A DNA stretch of 64,000 nucleotides from Atriophallophorus winterbourni (Eukaryota > Platyhelminthes > Trematoda > Plagiorchiida > Microphallidae): assembly GCA_013407085.1 (NCBI GenBank), contig JACCGJ010010185.1, positions 1 through 64,000 of the forward strand, given 5' to 3'. The notes under the pieces are model-generated. The model saw only the letters and a program-made list of their open reading frames with translations, ran no database searches and was not told the DNA's origin. A program made the position numbers and the translations under genes. This document shows positions 42,414 to 54,049 of this stretch, piece by piece; the stretch's first letter is position 1, and every line of letters starts with the position of its first letter.

Positions 42414-43265
42414 TTGCAGTCAACCAAAATCAAATCTCTATCATGCTGTTACACCAATGCTCAGAGCTTTCTGGTCAAGTTCACAGAACTGTATTCACGT
42501 TCCACCGTGACGTCTTGGGATTTGATTGCAGTGATACAAACCTGGTTGCGTAATTCTCTACACGACTTTGAACTTAAAATTCCTCATATGATGATTTACA
42601 GAAAAGATCGAGCAACAAAAGGTGATGGTGTACTCCTTTACTTACATGAAAGCATCAACTGCACTATACTTCTTTCCCCAAATTTAGATGTTCCAAATAC
42701 CATGTTTTGCTATTTTCACCTACATGATAAACGTAAGTGCCTTTCAGCATTGATTTATCGACCCCCTTCTTCATCATCTACCGCTGACACTGTTCTTTCT
42801 AATGCAATACGTTTTGCATTGAAGCTCACATATTCACATTTGCTCCTCCTCGGTGATTTTGATGTACCGACCCTTGCAACACACATTACTGGTGACGATT
42901 CATTCAAAAGCTTTGTTCAAGAAATAATGACTTGCACCCCTCTTCACAACCATGTGCAACAACCAACCCGATTTCGATCTGAACAAAGCCCATCTAGCCT
43001 GGACCTCATACTTACAAACGAAGAACTCATGATAGAATCTCTTTCCTATACAGCTCCACTCGAAATGAGTGATCATGTTGTCATGACATTTGATTATACT
43101 TATCAATACGGACCAGCAGGAAATGCTCAACGAACGTATACAACTGTGAGCTATGACTTGCTTCGAGCTCTTACTACTGCAAATCGATGGGATTTCATTG
43201 AACTCGAATCAGCTAGGGAAATCTGGGTAACGTTTTACAGTCAACTTTATATTATCATCAACTGA
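42414..43265 (+). CDS. LINE-A endonuclease, open copy (right arm)
   Basis: A 283-codon open frame covers the full endonuclease domain: SCCYTNAQSFLVKFTELYSR, LIAVIQTWL (the family's TETW glutamate changed to glutamine), DGVLLYLHESINC, SALIYRPPSSSS, LLLLGDFDVP (GDFN changed to GDFD), HNHVQQPTRFRSEQSPSSLD, LILTNEEL and MSDHVVMTFDY. It ends in IIIN and a stop. Although open, two changed active-site motifs suggest it is inactive. The left-arm copy has GDFN and TETW but is frameshifted. Confidence 0.8.
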   Translation: MQSTKIKSLSCCYTNAQSFLVKFTELYSRSTVTSWDLIAVIQTWLRNSLHDFELKIPHMMIYRKDRATKGDGVLLYLHESINCTILLSPNLDVPNTMFCYFHLHDKRKCLSALIYRPPSSSSTADTVLSNAIRFALKLTYSHLLLLGDFDVPTLATHITGDDSFKSFVQEIMTCTPLHNHVQQPTRFRSEQSPSSLDLILTNEELMIESLSYTAPLEMSDHVVMTFDYTYQYGPAGNAQRTYTTVSYDLLRALTTANRWDFIELESAREIWVTFYSQLYIIIN

Positions 43266-43439
43266 TCATCAAAGGTAAAACTAATATACAGCAACCACCG
43301 TCCGAAAAAGCCTCTCAGAAGCAGTACTCGGAAATGGATGTGTAAGCCTGACAATGCGTGATTTAAATAGTCGGACGATCCGTCTGGGATAACTTGGTGC
43401 TAGTTCACGTCATAGCGAAAAAGGTGTGTCTGCCTCATT

Positions 43440-45048
43440 CGAAAAGACAGAAAAGATAACCAAATCAGTCTTGTCAAAAAATTCATTATATATCCCAAAG
43501 CATTGTATAAACACGTCAACAACCTCCGGAATGGTAAAATCGGAATAACGCCACTGGTAACTGGTACTGGAATAGTGACTTCATTTAAAGATTGCGCTAA
43601 CGATTTGCGACAACAATTCGCAGCAGTTATCTCACAAGTGTCGACGCATAGAAAGCCATTAAACTCTGACAGCTGCAGCCTGCTAAATCTTAACGAGGTG
43701 TAGTTTCCCCCCAAAGTTGTTCAATCAAAATTAATGATGTATAAGAGAACAGGCTCACTCGATTTAGACAATTTACACGCAAATATTTTGCACAATGTAT
43801 TTTCCAAATTGGCAATACCGGCATCTGACGTATTCACGATGATGTTCGAGCAGAGCTTTGTACCAGAAACTTGGAATACTGCCCTGATTACTCCCATGTA
43901 CAAGGGTGGCAAAAGAAATGATCCTTTACACTATCGCCCGATAGCGTTATTACCAGTGCTATCAAAACTAATGGAGTCCATAATTGCTGATGCATTACGG
44001 AATCACTTTGAGATTATTAATTTATTCTCCGAGCCACATCCTGAAGTCAGGAAAAAACGATCCTGCCTGACAAACTGGCTATTAGCAAAAGAAACTTGGC
44101 CTGAGCTACTAGATGCCGGCAATTCCGGGTACGTAATTTATATCGATTTCTCAAAGGCCTTCGATCGTGTGAATCACGAAATACTTTCGTCGAAACTACT
44201 CATTTACGGAGTACAGGGTAAACTTCATGCATGGATTAAAGAATGGATGATATCTCGTGAGATGTACGTGAGAGTCAAAAACGAACTATCCAAGTCGAGT
44301 AAGTTGCCCGTGGTGTCCCAGAAGGATCCGTCATCGGACCGCTTTTGTTTTTAATATATATAAACGACTTGCCTACTCTATTACAGTCGTCCGTGATTAT
44401 TTTCGCTGATGAGCAGAGCTTCGGCGCAAGATAAACTCCACAGACGACACGCAGAACCTGCAACGGGATATCGATATTATTCACACTTGGTCAATAGACA
44501 ACGAAATGCACCCGATTGCTTCGAAATGCAGCCTATTGTCTCTCAACATCAAGTCGAGCGAAGAATATTATCTAAGTCGCACAGTTATTGAACCCGCCTC
44601 CTCCGAAAACGATTTAGGTGCGGTTATCCAATCAGATTTAGGAAACTCAATGCAATGTCGACTGGCTGCCTGCAAAGCTGAAAACAACTTGGGTCTCATG
44701 AGAAGAGTCCAAGGTTTGTTTGACCCCAATATTGCCTGCAAATTGATTTCACCGTACACCCGTCCTCATGTTGAATATGCTATACCGGCATGCTATCCTT
44801 GGTTGGATAAAGATATTCTGCTATTAGAAACTCCACAGCGCGGAGCGACAAAACTCGTCCTGGGACTATAAAATTATCCAAACGAAACGCAACTTAAATT
44901 GCTTAATTTTCAGTCGGCTGAATACAGACGGAAACGAGAAGCACTAATATTCGTTTGGACAGTGCTCAATCAAACAAATCACATTTGCGGTCATTTATTT
45001 CATCTTTCCCACACCAATCGAAACTTTACCAACAGCATAGCAGGTTGA
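43440..45048 (+). pseudogene. LINE-A reverse transcriptase, right copy
   Basis: Frames in order: 43,503-43,703 (linker, TSFKDCANDLRQQF), 43,734-44,354 with ITPMYKGGKRNDPLHYRPIA and [20 protein letters not shown], a shift at the GVPEGS position (about 44,310), YINDLPTLLQSSVIIFADEQ at the catalytic site, and 44,506-44,871 with LISPYTRPHVEYAIPACYPW. The catalytic motif is FADE as in the left copy. Several stops. Paired with 2,819-4,407. Confidence 0.85.
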
Positions 45049-45349
45049 ACTGCAGCAAATATGCATTTTCCGTTCACAATGTGCAACTGTGAAACAGTTT
45101 ACATACACATGTGGTTCAATCTGGAACCGTTGAAGTTTTCAAGAAATAACTAGATATCCACATGGACAAGTATGTTTTTTATGTTTGACAATAATCTAAC
45201 TATATTTTGATATTTTTTACCATCTGACCCAATGTACATTTTTGTGGGTCTTGTAAAGCATAGCTTTTTACCCGCATATAATCTATGAAGAAATCTATGA
45301 ATAAACATTGAAATGGGAATGATATAAAAATTGGCAACATTATTTACCC

Positions 45350-45650
45350 AGGCTTGTGTTATGAATTCAACTTGAATTAACAAATCTACGGAGGAATTGG
45401 AGCGAAATCCGAAACGCGAACAGTTGACATCCGTGGAACTGAACCAGGGACAATCGCAGCTGCATAGCGGTGGTGCTAGTCATTGCGATTGCGAATTGGG
45501 CGATCTTGTTCAGAGCACGCCTACTGAGTGCAATCAGAAGGTGGCGAATTCAATCCGCAATCTCTCGCACCAAACCGACACAGCCCGTATCAATAGAATT
45601 AACAAACCCGTGATGTCGGTCGGGCACACGTACAACATCCATTAGAACAA
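45350..45650 (+). pseudogene. Decayed transmembrane exon (right arm outer copy)
   Basis: Plus-strand mirror of 2,200-2,511. An acceptor-like TTTACCCAG is followed by a frame that stops after NLN. The GGIGAKSETRTVDIRG-like block, shortened membrane segment and RRWRIQSAIS-like tail are recognisable across frameshifts. Compared with the intact exon at 15,461 it has lost bases at the start of the membrane segment. It is a pseudo-exon with no route to a functional product. Confidence 0.75.
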
Positions 45651-46049
45651 TTGGTGAGCGCAGACTTCGATATTGATTGCATGATAATTTCGCTTTCATG
45701 GATCATCATTCGTACGTTCGAGAAATTCATTGCATGAAATTCTTGAACCCCGTTCAACCGATGAGTCCTTCGAAGGTGAAAACATGAACATTATTTGGGG
45801 CTCATATATAAAATTTAAAATACATCATGCGGATAAGAATTTCAATCATATGATTCACGTTAAATTTATGCTAACGTTCTAGTGCTAGTTTGATGTTTTA
45901 TTATTAACATCTTGACAAACGTTTTCGATTCCAAATGCGAGCAATCAAGATGCTAATTTGATTTGCATAAAAACAAAATTTGCAAAAATCGGTTAATCAC
46001 TCAGGCTTTGCTTTTTAGTGTATGTGCGATGGAAATAAATAAAAATGAG
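45651..46049 (+). other. Arm sequence between decayed exon and LINE-K piece
   Basis: Noncoding; pairs with 1,816-2,200 at about 93% identity by eye. A 100-codon minus-strand frame in the left copy (1,863-2,165) is not kept here and has no domain. Confidence 0.5.
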
Positions 46050-46790
46050 CATTTATATTCACGATAGATCCTTACAGGTCCGTGTAGGTGATACTACCTC
46101 TGATTTCGCGAAATCTACTGGTGGTTCCCCCAAGGTTCAGCACTAAGCACAATAATATTCCTGGTATTCATCCATGATATGGCGTCGCAATTCTCATGTC
46201 CCTGCTACATGTTTGCTTCTGATGTCAAATTCACCGTATCCAGTGATCACGATGATCTGTTAAGAGATATTTCGAAGGTCATTAAAAGTCACATGATTGG
46301 GACCTGCGCGTGAATTATAGTAAATGTCTTCTGTTGTCTGCAGCAGTCGATAAAATCACAGTTACTGAAACTAGAGGTAAGATCGATCGTAAATACTCAA
46401 AAGCTTGTAGATTTAGGTGTAGTCGTAACAGCAGGTTTTAAATGAGCTGCGCGATGTGCCTTCGCTGCACAACGAGGTAGAGTATAACTCTTTAGGCTTA
46501 AATCTGTTCTGACATGTGGAACGCCGACAGTGTTTAACTCTTTATAAATATGGCGATTGTCAGGCCGAATTTAGAATATTACGTGCATTTCTAGGGCACT
46601 TTGTTCCAAAGAGACATATAACTACTAGAGGGGGTCAACCTTCTGGATACCAATATGTTTGAAGTGATGTCAGAAAAATCATACGCGGAACGTCTAATTT
46701 CTTTAAGACTATTCTGTATATGGCGTCTATAAGTGAACTAATAAAAACCTCCAAATTCCTGGAAGGTTTCGGCGTGAAATCACAATCGTC
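46050..46790 (+). pseudogene. LINE-K reverse transcriptase fragment (right arm)
   Basis: Mirror copy of the fragment at 1,080-1,815, on the plus strand here. It shows the same order: beta-strand VRVGDTTSDFAKS, degenerate GVPQGS block, IFLVFIHDMASQF, ASDVKFTVSS, then the C-terminal LEYY and ERLISLRLF pieces. It carries the same style of frame breaks. It is a reverse transcriptase relic of a non-LTR element older than the palindrome, with no intact catalytic centre. Confidence 0.75.
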
Positions 46791-47759
46791 TGAATCTAAG
46801 CCAAAACTTCAGTGAAAGAGTGTCAATCTTCTGAAAAATGCTGACTGACGAATTAGTTGCTTGTTGATCGGTATGTGCTTTCAAAAGGTGTTTGGATGCC
46901 TCGTGGCATCAGCTTTTCACTTACTTTTCTCGATGAATATTCAGATCGCTTCTCGATGTAATTAGCATGAAAATGATTTTCATTTTAAATTTGTGCAGTT
47001 TTCACTACGACATATAAAAAGCAACACATTCAATTATACAATGCCCATTTTTAAATGTCATGTTTTTATTTGACACACAAATTTTCCATAGCTAACCTCT
47101 CACCGGATTTGTGAAGAAAAAACATTTTCCGTTTTACCCAGACCGAATGACGGCCTGAAAAACACCTGACGTATCATCGCATTCGACGAGGATACCAAAT
47201 TTCACCGCGATGGGCATTCTTTGAATCTTTCTAACGACAGCAATTCTGGATGCTCGATTTTCTCGTCAGCCATTTACAGCTGTTTGACAGATGAACTGAT
47301 CTAAACTGATAATGACTTATAGCAGTCTTTGTGTAAAGTTCCTTTATGTCAAAGGAACTTAGACAGATTAATGATATTCGCCAAAACAAGAAATGTCATT
47401 AAATAACACTTCATCTACCACAATATATATTTTTGGCAATCTTAACTTAACTTAACTTTTTTTAGGCCTTGAAGTGTTTCTAACCCAAACCGATTAACAC
47501 GAATTCCATCAGATGAAGGGTACACTCTTTTTTGGAGTTCATACCAATTTCTACGTTTGAAGTTTGTCTGCATGAAATAGTTTCAGGAGCTTAAACTGTA
47601 CATGTTATTACCAAGCTATTATAATTTACTTCAATATATTGGCATCAAAGGATTCTCAATATCTCATTCAATGAATAAGTACATATCCCGAGAGCCATCC
47701 GACTATAGTGTGAATTTGTTATTGTGCATAACCATGAAGTGAAAGTAGTTGAAATATAG
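46791..47759. other. Noncoding outer part of right arm
   Basis: Near-identical mirror of about 100-1,079. Contains the AACTT array at 47,440-47,458. Nothing else is recognised. Confidence 0.55.
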
Positions 47760-48140
47760 TTGATTTTGATCCTAATCACGAGTTTTTGGTTGATATACAG
47801 AACATCACCCTCGGCCACCAGACATGAGCTTAACATCCAAAACAAAGCAAACAGCGATAGCAAAACCGCAATATTTCAGGTTTTAGAAAATATACTCCAC
47901 AACGTTCTGGCTGAACCAAACAATGTGACGGCTTCCAGTGCACCTGTTGGCCGTAAATTGAATAAAGCAACAACTCGAAAAATAACAGCTGCGCAGAGAA
48001 CAAATCTTGATTTCGCATTCGTTCAACTCTCTGTTAGTGAACGGTCAACATGTATTCGTTTAATAGAAGTTGAGAAAACAACCGTGCTTTGCCCAAAATT
48101 GATGCGGAACATTAATCATTTCTTCCAGCTCTGCTATTAG
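47760..48140 (+). CDS. Hypothetical 126-codon frame with hydrophobic start
   Basis: Unrecognised frame beginning at a TTG in-frame with no upstream ATG; a hydrophobic start (LILITSFWLIY) could be a signal peptide or chance. A polar, lysine-rich middle with AAQRTNLDFAFVQLSVSERS follows. The first ~33 codons lie in the palindrome arm and the rest outside it as far as the window shows, so the mirror copy at position 1 would run off the left edge. No known domain, splice sites or poly(A) signal. It may be chance. Confidence 0.2.
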   Translation: MILILITSFWLIYRTSPSATRHELNIQNKANSDSKTAIFQVLENILHNVLAEPNNVTASSAPVGRKLNKATTRKITAAQRTNLDFAFVQLSVSERSTCIRLIEVEKTTVLCPKLMRNINHFFQLCY

Positions 48141-48707
48141 TACTTTTAGTAATCTTTGGAAATGGACCGGTTATAGGAAGTGTACCCTTCGCAATTACAC
48201 ACTCCATCTGGACCATGTATAGCGTGTGCTTATTAAAAATGTGTAACAATAATGACTCATAAGTTACCAGATGCTAATTGCCACCATGCCAATCGCATAT
48301 AATAGATTTACTCATGAACCATGAAGCTCTGTAATCCTCACCATAAAATAACCGTTTGAATAAGCAAAAGAAAAGTTCTTTCGAAATGATGCTAATCACA
48401 AATAGTAAAACATTTGCTTTTCCCTCTTCCTGGTCAGTATTTTATATTCATACAATTAACTTATCTAACTGCTTTGTCGATATTTGTTTCTTATTTGCGA
48501 AGCAAAACAATTAACTTACCATTTCCAGCAGTTTTACCATGAATCACAACCTGAAAGATTATTAAAAACTGGATGGCGAAATCCATGCTGCAAAGTTTCT
48601 TAATCACTGTAACAGTTGAACGCTTATTAACGTATATATGCGAACCGTTTCGCACACACGGACAAATTATTTTTGAAACAATGGTTGACTTATTAGAGTG
48701 CAACATT
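48141..48707. other. No recognised gene
   Basis: AT-rich sequence without a supported feature. The short frames here show no domain. Confidence 0.4.
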
Positions 48708-49413
48708 CCATGGTGCAGGCCAACTTTAACTTACGTGTGCACAAAATCTTGCTGAACATATTTTTGATGCTCCGCAAAAAGTGATGATAACACCAAACTT
48801 AACAATTCCACACAAACCTTTCAGGATCAATCGATAACTCATTACCTCGCGTTAGTAAAAACTCACAACGTGTGAAACGTAGCGGATTATCAATGACAAT
48901 TTTTATGAAATGCAGTTTTAAAAATATGCATCTTAAAAATTGCACTACCTGAATTTCGAGAAATTGATTGTTGTTAAAGAAGAAAATGGTTTATTTTGTC
49001 AATCAGACCAGCGGACAGAAAACATTTAAGCTCTGACTCCGCTAGAATTCTGACCTGTTTAATTCCATGGTTCAGGCCAACCTAAACTTGTGTGAAGAAA
49101 ATCTAGCTGAAAATATTTTTAATGCTCAGCAATAAGGCAATGATAACAACAAACTCAAGAATTGAATACAAACCTTTCAGTATCAATCGATAACTCATTA
49201 CCTCGCGTTAATAAAAACTCACAACGTGTGAAATGTAGCGGATTACCAATGACAATTTTCATGAAAAGCAGTATTAAAATGTGCATCTAAAAAATTGCAC
49301 TAACCTGAATTTTGAGGAATCGATAGTTGTTGAAGAAGAAAATGGTTTATTTCGTCAATCAGACCAGCGGACAAAAAACATTCAACCTCTGACTCTGCTA
49401 GAATTCCGACCTG
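48708..49413. repeat. Two-unit tandem duplication (357-bp period)
   Basis: Unit 1 starts at CCATGGTGCAGGCCAAC (48,708) and unit 2 at CCATGGTTCAGGCCAAC (49,065). Both contain AATCGATAACTCATTACCTC, a CACAACGTGTGAAA stretch and GTCAATCAGACCAGCGGACA, and end near GAATTC(T/C)GACCTG. They differ by scattered substitutions and small indels. No coding potential is seen. Confidence 0.87.
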
Positions 49414-49799
49414 CTAAAGTCATAAACTATTAAAACTCATATCTTTGTAATCGACTAGTCAAGATCTATCGGATAATGCCATATTATCTACACTGAAAGG
49501 TAAAACGTTGATTTTACTTTTTCCGGATAATTGTTCTCGTAATGTCCAAGCAAGCAACATTTGAAAATCTTTAACGCATATAGTTAAATTTACACACACT
49601 CGAAAGAGCTGAATATTCTTCATCCTTCAAGCATACGCAGCATTCTATAATAATCAGGAAACTCTGTACTTTGTATATCATTTGTGTCTAGCTTTAAGAA
49701 TATGACTCTGTATTGTTCGAGCATCAAGTTCGCTTTATCGAAATCTCACAATCAACTTTAAATTGCCTGCATGAAATTGTCTCGTCGAGTTAACGCGAA
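49414..49799. other. No recognised gene
   Basis: Nothing recognisable. It lies between the tandem duplication and the LINE-J remains. Confidence 0.4.
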
Positions 49800-51460
49800 A
49801 CGATGACCCAAAAAACAGTAAGGCCAAGTGAAAAAGATGTGCGAAAGGGCCTTTGCAAAGTCACGTCTTGTGACCTGTCATGTCTGTTCAGAATGATTTT
49901 TGCAATCAGCGATACAGCATTAACGAATGTATTGAGGCACTCGCATCATCATTCCTCTTTAAAGACAATTCTAGCGCAATAGTGTGCTACATGTGCAGAC
50001 AAAGTTAACGAGGCCTCTGCGATTCAGCATCTGTACAGAAAACCAATCAGTGACTGAGCTTAGATGCGCGAATTGTCAGCTGTGAATCATATTTAAAAAA
50101 TCGAAATTAACCTTGATCACTTGTTAGACACTTGCACGTAACCAGGGTCGTCTAAACTTAAACAAGCAATAAATGATGTTTGTATATTAGTAAATAACAT
50201 CGCTCTCATTGATCAAAGGAGCAGATGAAACATGTTTACGATAATAACCCAAGAAAAGCGAGTTCCCTAAACCCGGCACAAATAAAAAATCTTATAATAT
50301 AATGCGCTTTAGACAATTAGGTTTACGGTGTGCACGTCAAGGGAAATATAGCTATCAGACGGTATACAAGTGGACGAACTTTACGAAATTCGAACAATCT
50401 ATCCACCACCGTGTTCTGCCACTAAATTATAATATGTACATCCATGCCAAAACCTGATGCTTCACTATTTGAGGCTCGAAAGCAGCACGAACGTAAGTTG
50501 CGGTTTACCAGTGATGAAAATACGTCATGTTCTACCCACTTTATTATATCGGCTTACTACGGAACGTTATTCGCCACTCTCAGATTAAAGTAACCCTAGA
50601 CCACAAAAAATATATAAAAAATGGCTTAACGCCTACATGCTACGACGTAACTGAAAAATACACTGCCTGGTCTACCACCATATTCCATGTTGCGAGAGGA
50701 ATGGCAAAACCGCTGCTTCTGAAAACCATTTATCCCGTAGTCTTTTCCCACTCTTAGAAATCATTGCTGATTCTGTAAATCATAAACGAGCTAGCTAGTT
50801 TCCGTCGTAAGTAGTGAATAATCCTGGCAGAATTCATTACGATTTCAGAGGAAATTGCGATTTAAAATTTGTGGATAGCACGATGTCTGAGGTTGAATGA
50901 AGTGAGTTTAAATCCACTTAGAAAGATTCGTTAAAATGACGCAATGGCTGCTATAAACATAAGTTTCCGAATTTCGTTTCTAGATCCCTGGGTCTAAGTT
51001 AGTTCAGAGTATAACGTTTACACATGAAAACAATGTGATGCATATGCAGGCGAAAACGGCCGCTGAAAAGATTACATAAATGTTGCTTGATCCGAAATCA
51101 ATCGAGATCGAAATGGAACACCTGAAACAATTTCCGATTCCGACACTCAAGCTATATCAATTCAAGCAACGCCACAAACTACGCTATGGATATCACTTAT
51201 TACTAGAATCATAACGGAAAAACACCATGCTAAATCAGAATCAAGATGAGTCGAGCAAATAATTTCAATTTACCCGCGTCAATGTTCACACAATATACGA
51301 TAAAATGCATCTTTAGAAGCTCGAAACTCGCAATCAAGAAGATTTGTAATAAATAGATGCCGCCTATAGTCTTTATAACAAAAACACTGTACCATGGATC
51401 AATGCCTGATAATTAACTCTTCTTTGCCCAGAATGTTTTTATTTCTGTGTGACCATTTAG

Positions 51461-52091
51461 ATGAAGGCAGTGGAGTTGCACTCTAATTTAAGCACTTGCT
51501 CATCTGTAGAGTTAGGAACGATAAGGTCATTGATATACCCCGACACAATTTGGTGCTCTCTGAATCTTACTCCGAGAGACGTATGCTTCATTGGGGTGGT
51601 CCATCGTAATCTCACAGCAACCAATGACTTTAAAAATAAACTGATTGGTGGTTTGCACTTTGTGTCAACTAAGTACGAGTTTCAAGTATTGATAGTGGGG
51701 GATTCGAAACTTCCCCAGCTGTACAGTCGAGAGAATCATCCATCGCTTGCATTAGTAAGTTATTGATAGGTGCTCTATGACTCTTGCTTCGAGAGACATT
51801 CCCATCGTAATCTAACAGCAATCCCCAACTAAGTCCGAGTGTACAAACTTCCCCAGCTCGTCGAGAGAATCATCCATCGCTTGCATTAGGAAAGATAAGC
51901 CATTGATATACCCTAACACAATTTGGTGCTCTATGACTCTTGCTTCGAGAGACATATGCTTTATTGGGGTGGTCCATCGTAATCTAACAGCAATCAATTA
52001 CTTTAAAAATAAACTGATTGGTGCTTTGAACTTTGTGACAACTAGGCCCGAGTTTCAAGTATTGATAATAGCGGATTCGAAGCCTTGGTGA
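51461..52091 (+). pseudogene. LINE-J endonuclease with triplicated segment
   Basis: The first unit (51,461-51,753) reads LIYPDTIWCSLNLTPRD, FIGVVHRNLTATNDFKNKL and FQVLIVGDSKLPQLYSREN, the middle of the endonuclease (GDFN changed to GDSK). A shortened second unit (51,754-51,889) and a third unit (51,890-52,086, YPNTIWCSMTLASRD, FQVLIIADSKPW) repeat the same segment head to tail. Units 1 and 2 both end in GAATCATCCATCGCTTGCAT. The array is a local tandem duplication inside a dead element; no function is implied. Confidence 0.8.
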
Positions 52092-52639
52092 AACAAGTGG
52101 CATTAACATTGGGGTTCGACAATATATAAAATCACAGCCGTTTCTTTAAGCATAATTTACACAACTTAGAACACTAAATTTGCAAAGACGAACAACATTT
52201 CAAATAGCATTTTTTCTTGAATGCACCGCAATCCATAGCATTTAAATAGACTCGTAATTTCAAGAACTACTTTTTGGCCTGGGTCTGGTTTTGGAGAATG
52301 CTTTGAACAGAACGATGAGTTATTAGCATCCTTTCATGCGTCAAAATCCACTAAGCACTTTGGGGAATCCATCATTCAAAATGGAAAAGTGAAGAATTTG
52401 TTACTTTGACTGTGGAGGTGCATTTGCCAGCCAAGTGTATCATATGCGGAAATTATCAATCGAGGGGGACAAGAAACATCGTCAAGTCGATAAATTGTAA
52501 CTTGATGTAAGAAGCGAATCAGTAATATTTTTCTTGAAATTCTGTTGGTTAAATTATTGTAATTGATGACAATTCGTTTATACGATTACAGACAATTTCG
52601 TCTTCTTCTTTCTTCCTATTTTACTTAAGAAATTTAAAT

Positions 52640-52930
52640 CGTAAAAATCTCCAGTACCAGACGATATAACTCCAATGCTGCTTTAAACCTGTCATACGAA
52701 ACTGCTAAACCTCTATCACACATGTTTATTAAGTTGCTTCAAGCTGATGCGTTACCACAAGACTGGAAACTGAGTCAAATAACACACATTTACAAATTGC
52801 GTTGCTGTTTGCTGTCAGCAATTACAGGTCAGTGATATCGCTGTCTTCCGTATCAAAATTTTAGAGCAAATAGTAGCTGCTAAAAGAGCAACATCTATGT
52901 TGCATAAGTGTTCTATCTTATGGTAAACAA
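52640..52930 (+). pseudogene. LINE-J reverse transcriptase fragment
   Basis: Broken frames read KSPVPDDITPMLL (family KSPGADDITP), TCHTKLLNLYHTCL, LLQADALPQDWKLSQITHIY and a decayed NYRSVISLSSVSKI block. This is the N-terminal end of a CR1-type reverse transcriptase, closest in wording to LINE-E. The catalytic half is missing. Confidence 0.68.
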
Positions 52931-53330
52931 AATAAACTCTGTGCTTGAAGACATGTCTTCAATGAGGCTAAGTGTATCGCAGTTCGGGATGAGTATCGAT
53001 GAGTTTACGAAACACACCAGTTTTATTTTTCCAACCCATTTGTCCATATAATTGTTAATTTGTTATGAATTAGTTTATCCTTAAGGAAATCGATTATCTG
53101 CTGATATTTTTCTAAACTATCATGTTTGTGCAAACTGACAAATTTGCATTGGATTCAGAGGCACGTCTATCTTGTTGCAAGGCACTTGTCTTAACGACGT
53201 TGATGTTCACCGATCTCGGTATTGGTTACTTGTGTTAGAATTGTAAGCACACACATCGTACTATAAAAAGTAACCGTCTTTCCTGTAAATGTTCGCATTG
53301 TGTAACAAATACGAATCTTCCTATAGGCTA
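52905..53330 (+). repeat. R1 direct repeat, copy 1
   Basis: Starts with GTGTTCTATCTTATG and contains CATGTTTGTGCAAACTGA and CTTGTTGCAAG(G/T)CACTTGTC. It is matched by 55,265-55,670 in the same orientation with moderate identity. It follows a LINE reverse transcriptase piece and may be LINE 3' sequence. Noncoding. Confidence 0.65.
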
Positions 53331-54049
53331 TTTGCCTTGAAGATTATATCGGACTTACTGCGTAGGCTGATAATTACGCTCGTCAGTTTTATATGTTCGC
53401 CTCAAACGCGTGAAGAGGAATTAATTTGTTTTTCTGTATTTTACCATTTTCGTTTTTTGTAAGAACCCTATATGACAGTGGCATACAAGTGTATCTTTGA
53501 TTACAGCTTTGCTACTGCTTCAAGTATCAATTAACCTGATTTCACTTTCTACATTTGGTCATGTCAAGCAGCCAGAATCCGGTATTGGTTGTGAGGGACG
53601 ATATGTGAGCACCACAAAACATTGTTGATTAACCACGTTCCCTATCTTAACTGCACACGTCGATTTACCGGAACTCTTGTGTCAGCAGTGAAACTTTCTC
53701 TCTGAACTTAATGAATGGTTCAAAATCCTTCGTACTTATGAGTAGTCTGCAGTTTATATTGGGAAATGAATCATGAGACTAGCGTGTGTTCCGATTATTT
53801 CCGCATAAATCATTGAATCCGAGGTAACCAAATAAGAATGAATACCGCGTGAAGAAGAAGTATATTATTTTGGTTGCGTGTCTTGACTATGTACAATGAA
53901 ATTTAACATATAATTAAAGTTGACTCAATCGGAGAACAAATAGCTGATTAATAACGATAAAAACAATCGATATACCAACATGGCGCTGTAGGTAATCGAA
54001 ATGAAACGATAATATCTAAGTTAAGAAATCAGAATAATACAAAAAATGC
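53331..54049. other. No gene; one weak R2 repeat relic
   Basis: Around 53,510-53,640 there is a diverged relic of the R2 repeat (CTGCTTCAAGTATCAATTAA, later GATTAACCACG). The rest is unassigned and AT-rich. Confidence 0.4.

Larger units (their letters stand above)
40941..45305 (+). mobile_element. LINE-A, CR1-like retrotransposon (right arm)
   Basis: Mirror copy of 2,556-7,216 on the plus strand, with the same 5' edge at the X repeat and the same 3' tail (AATCTATGAAGA-like, about 45,280-45,305). Shared stops and the shared FADE change show both copies come from one insertion duplicated with the arm. About 85% amino-acid identity in the endonuclease by eye. Confidence 0.88.
37540..47858. repeat. 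Right arm of giant imperfect palindrome
   Basis: Reverse-complement partner of 1-15,512. It is shorter because it lacks LINE-B. The inner end is abrupt: just inside the transmembrane exon, at about 37,540, the sequence changes to one ending in an ATC/ATT microsatellite. The outer end at 47,858 is set only by the window start, so pairing may continue into unseen sequence. An assembly artefact cannot be excluded from sequence alone, but the divergence inside the arms argues against simple duplication of one read. Confidence 0.93.
49800..52950 (+). mobile_element. LINE-J, ancient decayed CR1-like LINE
   Basis: Plus-strand pieces in the right order. An ORF1 finger relic is at about 49,852-50,008 (KSRLVTCHVCSE, then in another frame NECIEALASSFLF and SAIVCYMCRQS). 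A helical relic at about 50,130-50,220 has INDVCILVNNIALIDQ. Endonuclease is at 51,461-52,091 and reverse transcriptase at 52,640-52,930. Many stops show strong decay. ORF1 between 50,260 and 51,450 is not readable with confidence. Confidence 0.6.
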
